From WM-3-3 sp041660045 (GTDB lineage Bacteria > Pseudomonadota > Gammaproteobacteria > Methylococcales > Methylomonadaceae), in assembly GCA_041660045.1 (NCBI GenBank), contig JBAZXA010000018.1, positions 1 to 8,636 of the forward strand: a stretch of 8,636 nucleotides of DNA, given 5' to 3'. The translations under genes were made by a program, and so were the position numbers. Below are positions 5,561 through 8,636 of this stretch, piece by piece (position 1 is the first letter of the stretch; every line of letters starts with the position of its first letter). Below the pieces are notes generated by a model. It did no database searches. It was not told where the DNA came from and saw only the letters and a program-made list of their open reading frames with translations.

Positions 5561-7780
5561 TTACGACTGCTTAAGATCAAAACGGTCTAGGTTCATCACC
5601 TTGGTCCAAGCCTTAACAAAGTCGTGGATGAACTTTTCCTTGGCATCATCTGCGGCATATACTTCGGCAACTGCCCGCAGCTCAGAGTTAGAGCCAAACA
5701 CCAAATCTACCGGGCTAGCAGTCCATTTGATGGCACCAGATTTACGGTCATGCCCTTCATAAACACTGGCATCCGCGGATTTTTTCCACTCGGTCACCAT
5801 ATCCAGCAAGTTGACAAAGAAATCATTGCTTAAAATACCGGGTTTGCTGGTTAGCACACCTAGCTGCGAATGCCCTTCGTTAGCGTCTAAACTGCGCATG
5901 CCACCTACTAGTACTGTCATTTCAGGCACTGATAGCGTGAGCATGCTAGCGCGTTCTACCAGTAATTCGGCAGGCGATTTTAAGTTGTCTTTGGCAAAGT
6001 AATTGCGGAAGCCATCGGCACTAGGTTCAAGCACGGCAAAAGACACCACATCAGTTTGTTCCTGTGAGGCATCCGTACGTCCAGGTGAGAAAGGCACTTT
6101 AACATCGTAACCGGCTTGTTTCGCCGCCTCTTCAACCGCCGCACTGCCAGCCAACACGATCAAATCGGCTAGCGATAGTTTTTTACCGTCTGCATGCTTT
6201 TTGTTAAATTCATCTTGAATACCCGCCAGGGTTTTTAGAACTTGCGCCAGTTCTGCCGGATCATTAACTGCCCAATCTTTTTGCGGGGCAAGCCGGATAC
6301 GCGCGCCGTTCGCGCCGCCCCGCTTGTCGGTGCCACGGAAACTAGCCGCAGATGCCCAAGCAGTCCTTATCAGTTCTGCAGCAGGTAAACCCGCATCCTT
6401 AACTTTGCTTTTCAGCGCGCTTATATCGGATTCGTCAATCTGCTTATAATCCGCCACGGGAACTGGGTCTTGCCAGATTAAAGCTTCTTTAGGAACGTCA
6501 GCGCCTAGATAACGCGAACGCGGCCCCATATCCCGGTGCGTTAACTTAAACCAGGCTTTGGCAAAAGCCAGTTTAAAATCTTCCGGATTGTCATGAAAGC
6601 GTTTGGCGATCTTGCTGTATTCAGGATCAAATTTCAGCGCTAAATCCGTCGTCAACATCATCAAGGGATGCCTTTTTGACGGATCATGCGCATCAGGTAC
6701 TATGTCGGCAGCATCCTTAGGTTTCCATTGGGTAGCGCCACCTGGGCTTTTAGTTTTCACCCATTCGTGTGCAAACAAATTGTCAAGAAATTGGGTGGTG
6801 AAAGCCACCGGATTAGTAGTCCAAGCACCTTCCAAACCGCTGGTAATGGTATCAGCACCTTTGCCCGTAGCACATTTGTTTACCCAGCCCAAACCTTGAT
6901 GTTCAATGCTTTCACCGGCAGGTGCCGCGCCTACGCATTTGGCCGGTGAGGCCGCGCCATGCGTCTTGCCAAAGGTATGGCCGCCGACAATTAAGGCAAC
7001 GGTTTCTTCATCGTCCATCGCCATGCGTCCAAACGCTTCACGTATATCCTTAGCGGCAGCGATGGGATCAGGTTTACCATTTGGACCTTCAGGATTAACA
7101 TAAATCAAACCCATTTGCGTCGCGGCCAGCGGCTTTTCAAACTTGCCGGATTTATCACGGTTGCTGGACATAAACTTTTCCCCGCCGCCCCAATAAACCA
7201 AGTCTGATTGCCAATCATCTCGACGGCCACCAGCAAAACCAAAGGTTTTAAAGCCCATAGATTCCATGGCCACGTTGCCAGTCAACACCATAAGATCGCC
7301 CCAGGACAGCTTTTGGCCGTATTTTTTCTTGACCGGCCATAACAAACGACGGGCTTTATCTAAGTTGGCGTTGTCTGGCCAACTGTTTAACGGCTCAAAA
7401 CGTTGCTGCGCACCACCGGCACCGCCGCGTCCGTCAAAAACCCGGTAAGTTCCGGCGCCGTGCCAAGCCATGCGTATAAAAAACGGCCCGTAATTGCCGT
7501 AATCCGCTGGCCACCAATCCTGCGAGCTGGTCAAGACTGTCTTAATATCGTTTTTTACCGCTTCAAGATCTAGCGTTTGAAAAGCTTTAGCATAGTCGAA
7601 ATCATTGCCATAGGGATTAGATTCAGCGGCATGCTGCCGCAGCGGCGATAAGTCTAGCTGGTCAGGCCACCAAAACTGATTAAGTTTAGGCACGCCATCA
7701 GCCCAGGCCGAAACGCTGACGCCCGCGCTGATTGCCGACATGGCCGCGATTAAAATAGTTTGTTTTAACTTTATTATCAT
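5561..7780 (-). CDS. katG: Catalase-peroxidase KatG with Sec signal peptide (periplasmic form)
   Basis: The heme enzyme breaks down hydrogen peroxide by both catalase and peroxidase reactions. The 739 residues begin with a signal peptide: MIIKLKQ, a hydrophobic stretch, and AWA before DG with cleavage after residue 27, pointing to the periplasm. The distal site R103, W106, H107 lies in FIRMAWHGAGTYR. The covalent adduct is W106, Y227 (in LIYVNPEGPNG) and M253 (GRMAMDDEET). The proximal heme ligand is H268 in GGHTFGKTHG, with W320 and D379 behind it. All known key residues are present. The second, non-heme peroxidase-like half runs from about 440 to the end, KVMNLDRFDLKQS. The length is normal for the family. 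GGGG five bases before the ATG supports the start. It converges on the ModE-type gene. No clear OxyR site was recognised upstream. Confidence 0.96.
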   Translation of the reverse strand: MIIKLKQTILIAAMSAISAGVSVSAWADGVPKLNQFWWPDQLDLSPLRQHAAESNPYGNDFDYAKAFQTLDLEAVKNDIKTVLTSSQDWWPADYGNYGPFFIRMAWHGAGTYRVFDGRGGAGGAQQRFEPLNSWPDNANLDKARRLLWPVKKKYGQKLSWGDLMVLTGNVAMESMGFKTFGFAGGRRDDWQSDLVYWGGGEKFMSSNRDKSGKFEKPLAATQMGLIYVNPEGPNGKPDPIAAAKDIREAFGRMAMDDEETVALIVGGHTFGKTHGAASPAKCVGAAPAGESIEHQGLGWVNKCATGKGADTITSGLEGAWTTNPVAFTTQFLDNLFAHEWVKTKSPGGATQWKPKDAADIVPDAHDPSKRHPLMMLTTDLALKFDPEYSKIAKRFHDNPEDFKLAFAKAWFKLTHRDMGPRSRYLGADVPKEALIWQDPVPVADYKQIDESDISALKSKVKDAGLPAAELIRTAWASAASFRGTDKRGGANGARIRLAPQKDWAVNDPAELAQVLKTLAGIQDEFNKKHADGKKLSLADLIVLAGSAAVEEAAKQAGYDVKVPFSPGRTDASQEQTDVVSFAVLEPSADGFRNYFAKDNLKSPAELLVERASMLTLSVPEMTVLVGGMRSLDANEGHSQLGVLTSKPGILSNDFFVNLLDMVTEWKKSADASVYEGHDRKSGAIKWTASPVDLVFGSNSELRAVAEVYAADDAKEKFIHDFVKAWTKVMNLDRFDLKQS

Positions 7781-7975
7781 GAGAACCCCGATGCTTTAGG
7801 TTGAAGTGGCCGAAAAGTGCTTAAAAGAACCTTCCTAAAATTTCCAGCAGATAAAACCAATGGACTTCACTATCCCGGTATAAATTCCGTATCTCGAAAA
7901 AACTTCCCTTGCTTTCTTACCCGTTTAAAGCGGCACTAGCCCTGTTAAACTACTTGCTTGCCAATTTAACAACTA

Positions 7976-8017
7976 GCTTAGCCTAAGCGGCATGCCTATT
8001 ACAGGGTTAGGCTAAGC
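7976..8017. repeat. 11-bp perfect inverted repeat
   Basis: GCTTAGCCTAA (7976-7986) is repeated inverted as TTAGGCTAAGC (8007-8017) with a 20-nt loop. The left arm overlaps a near palindrome, GCTTAG-C-CTAAGC (7976-7988), next to GGCATGCC (7989-7996). No T run follows, so it is not a typical terminator. It could be an operator or a small repeat element. Confidence 0.6.
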
Positions 8018-8124
8018 CGTGTGCTTGAATAATCCAACGTATCTGCCAGCCAGCTAATGACAGCTTGCCTTAAAAAAGGATTAATGTAGTCTGGCCTTAA
8101 ATAATGCCTGTTGTTTATGTATAT

Positions 8125-8180
8125 AAGCCTGAAGAACACAGCTGCTACGCTAGTTTGCACTAGCCAGCAAACTTAGGCTT
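8125..8180 (+). other. 56-nt foldable element, possible structured RNA or cis site
   Basis: Nested pairings are visible: AAGCCT (8125-8130) with AGGCTT (8175-8180), AG with CT inside it, GCTG (8141-8144) with CAGC (8165-8168), and GCTAG (8149-8153) with CTAGC (8160-8164) closing a six-base loop. The helices are coaxial with internal loops. No known RNA family was recognised, and no promoter or terminator is evident. Confidence 0.35.
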
Positions 8181-8196
8181 GAGAAAATTCTAAGTG

Positions 8197-8211
8197 CTAA
8201 TAGGCTATTAG
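8197..8211. repeat. 15-bp palindrome
   Basis: CTAATAG-G-CTATTAG is a perfect 7+1+7 palindrome, of a size suited to a dimeric regulator. There is no gene close downstream in the window to which it can be assigned. Confidence 0.45.
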
Positions 8212-8270
8212 TACAATTGATAGTATTTATCCGAACAAGAGGTATTTTCTATATGAGAAATGTTGTGTGA

Positions 8271-8325
8271 CTTCGGCTAGGCTTTTGGCCGAAACAGCTA
8301 TTGCCGATAACAGAACTAGCCGAGG
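8271..8325. repeat. Inverted repeat with two alternative pairings
   Basis: CTTCGGCTAG (8271-8280) pairs with CTAGCCGAGG (8316-8325) over 10 bp with one G-T pair. The same left arm can pair locally, TTCGGC (8272-8277) with GCCGAA (8288-8293). The function is unknown. Confidence 0.4.
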
Positions 8326-8395
8326 TGGATTAACCATAGGGCGGCGCGCAATCCCCTGTTTGATTCATAGTAAGCTGATTCCACAACTCATAAAT

Positions 8396-8446
8396 AATCA
8401 AAAGGGTTGGGACCAACAATCAATCGAGTCCGACCCTTTGATTTTT
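8396..8446 (+). repeat. Dispersed repeat copy C within a hairpin ending in a T run
   Basis: AATCAAAAGGGTTGG (8396-8410) is nearly inverted as CCGACCCTTTGATT (8430-8443), followed by T residues to 8446, so it resembles a terminator. The right part, AATCAATCGAG then TCCGACCCTTTGAT (8418-8443), is the third copy of the repeat also present at 2611-2638 and 425-449. A partial fourth match, AATCTGACCC, lies at 8501-8510. Confidence 0.5.
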
Positions 8447-8575
8447 ATATGGCATCTGTTTTGTCTTGAATGGATTAGCAAATTTGTGGGGATACCTCAG
8501 AATCTGACCCGAATGGCACTTACTTAATCAATAAGAAGATGACTTAGAAGAGAAAAAGCTGGCGAAGTGGTACGC

Positions 8576-8636
8576 TTAAGCCGCCAAACCACCGCGACCA
8601 TCAGGAGTGCCAGCGCCCATGTCTATTGCCCGTTCT
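8576..8636 (-). CDS. Possible C-terminal tail of a gene running in from the right edge
   Basis: Reading leftward from the edge, one frame is open for 19 codons, ERAIDMGAGTPDGRGGLAA, and ends in TAA at 8576-8578. It is too short to recognise. Plus-strand frames are also open here, so this is weak. Confidence 0.2.
   Translation of the reverse strand, partial: ERAIDMGAGTPDGRGGLAA

Larger units (their letters stand above)
7781..8575. other. Long intergenic region upstream of katG, palindrome-rich
   Basis: About 800 bases without a convincing gene. The first 150 or so should hold the katG promoter, read leftward; a TTTATA near 7889-7894 could be a -10 element, but no good -35 was found. Beyond lie several inverted repeats (7976-8017, 8125-8180, 8197-8211, 8271-8325) and repeat copy C (8396-8446). 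One frame of 86 codons (8267-8527) crosses these palindromes, resembles nothing, and is not called a gene. Confidence 0.55.

Noticed and set aside
6603..6949. Two overlapping plus-strand frames inside katG
   Set aside because: Shadows of katG, whose minus-strand frame carries the proximal heme site here.
7860..7910. Possible OxyR site upstream of katG
   Set aside because: Scattered ATAG/CTAT-like tetramers do not fit the regular spacing of an OxyR site.
8006..8012. GTTAGGC, resembling an attC R' box
   Set aside because: It is part of the 11-bp inverted repeat; the opposite arm reads GCCTAAG, not RYYYAAC, and no L boxes or spacers fit.
8267..8527. 86-codon plus-strand frame starting with GTG
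   Set aside because: It starts inside one palindrome, crosses the terminator-like repeat copy C, has no ribosome site and no protein-like motif.

Overview
The window looks like an accessory stretch of a gammaproteobacterial chromosome of moderate GC content. A methanotroph-like gammaproteobacterium is possible from the gene mix, but this is only an impression. No rRNA or tRNA gene, CRISPR array or phage structural gene was seen. The right half is ordinary metabolism and stress biology. The left third is mobile DNA.

Left edge (1-450): the first codons of an IS66-type accessory gene leave the window on the minus strand. They abut the 3' third of an IS4-type transposase gene, which is a decayed remnant.

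Integron cassettes (about 400-2560): I read this region as a run of gene cassettes without a visible integrase (a CALIN-like cluster), oriented on the minus strand. Two sites, at 1922-1981 and 1631-1720, have attC architecture: R boxes, five-base unpaired spacers on both sides, and L boxes with an extrahelical base on the side that sets the orientation. A third, degenerate site lies near 400-490. The cassettes carry an exported protein of unknown function (2009-2554, minus), a small Cys/His-rich protein read against the array (1661-1927, plus), and a Schlafen/AlbA_2-domain protein (484-1620, minus), which is a defence-gene candidate.

Core block (2840-5435, plus): a metal-transporting P1B-type ATPase has an intact catalytic core, a TPC motif in place of the usual CPC, and no N-terminal heavy-metal domain. 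It is followed by a stand-alone ModE-type winged-helix regulator with no molybdate-binding domain.

katG (5561-7780, minus): a complete catalase-peroxidase with a Sec signal peptide converges on the regulator gene. A strong 11-bp hairpin sits between them. The ATPase and regulator may form one transcription unit. The link to KatG is only adjacency, although metal export and periplasmic peroxide removal would be compatible stress functions.

Right end (7781-8636): about 800 bases have no convincing gene but are rich in palindromes, including a 56-nt foldable element. A dispersed repeat related to AATCAATCGAGTCTGACCC occurs in at least three places (near 425, 2611 and 8418). At the extreme right edge there may be the tail of a minus-strand gene.
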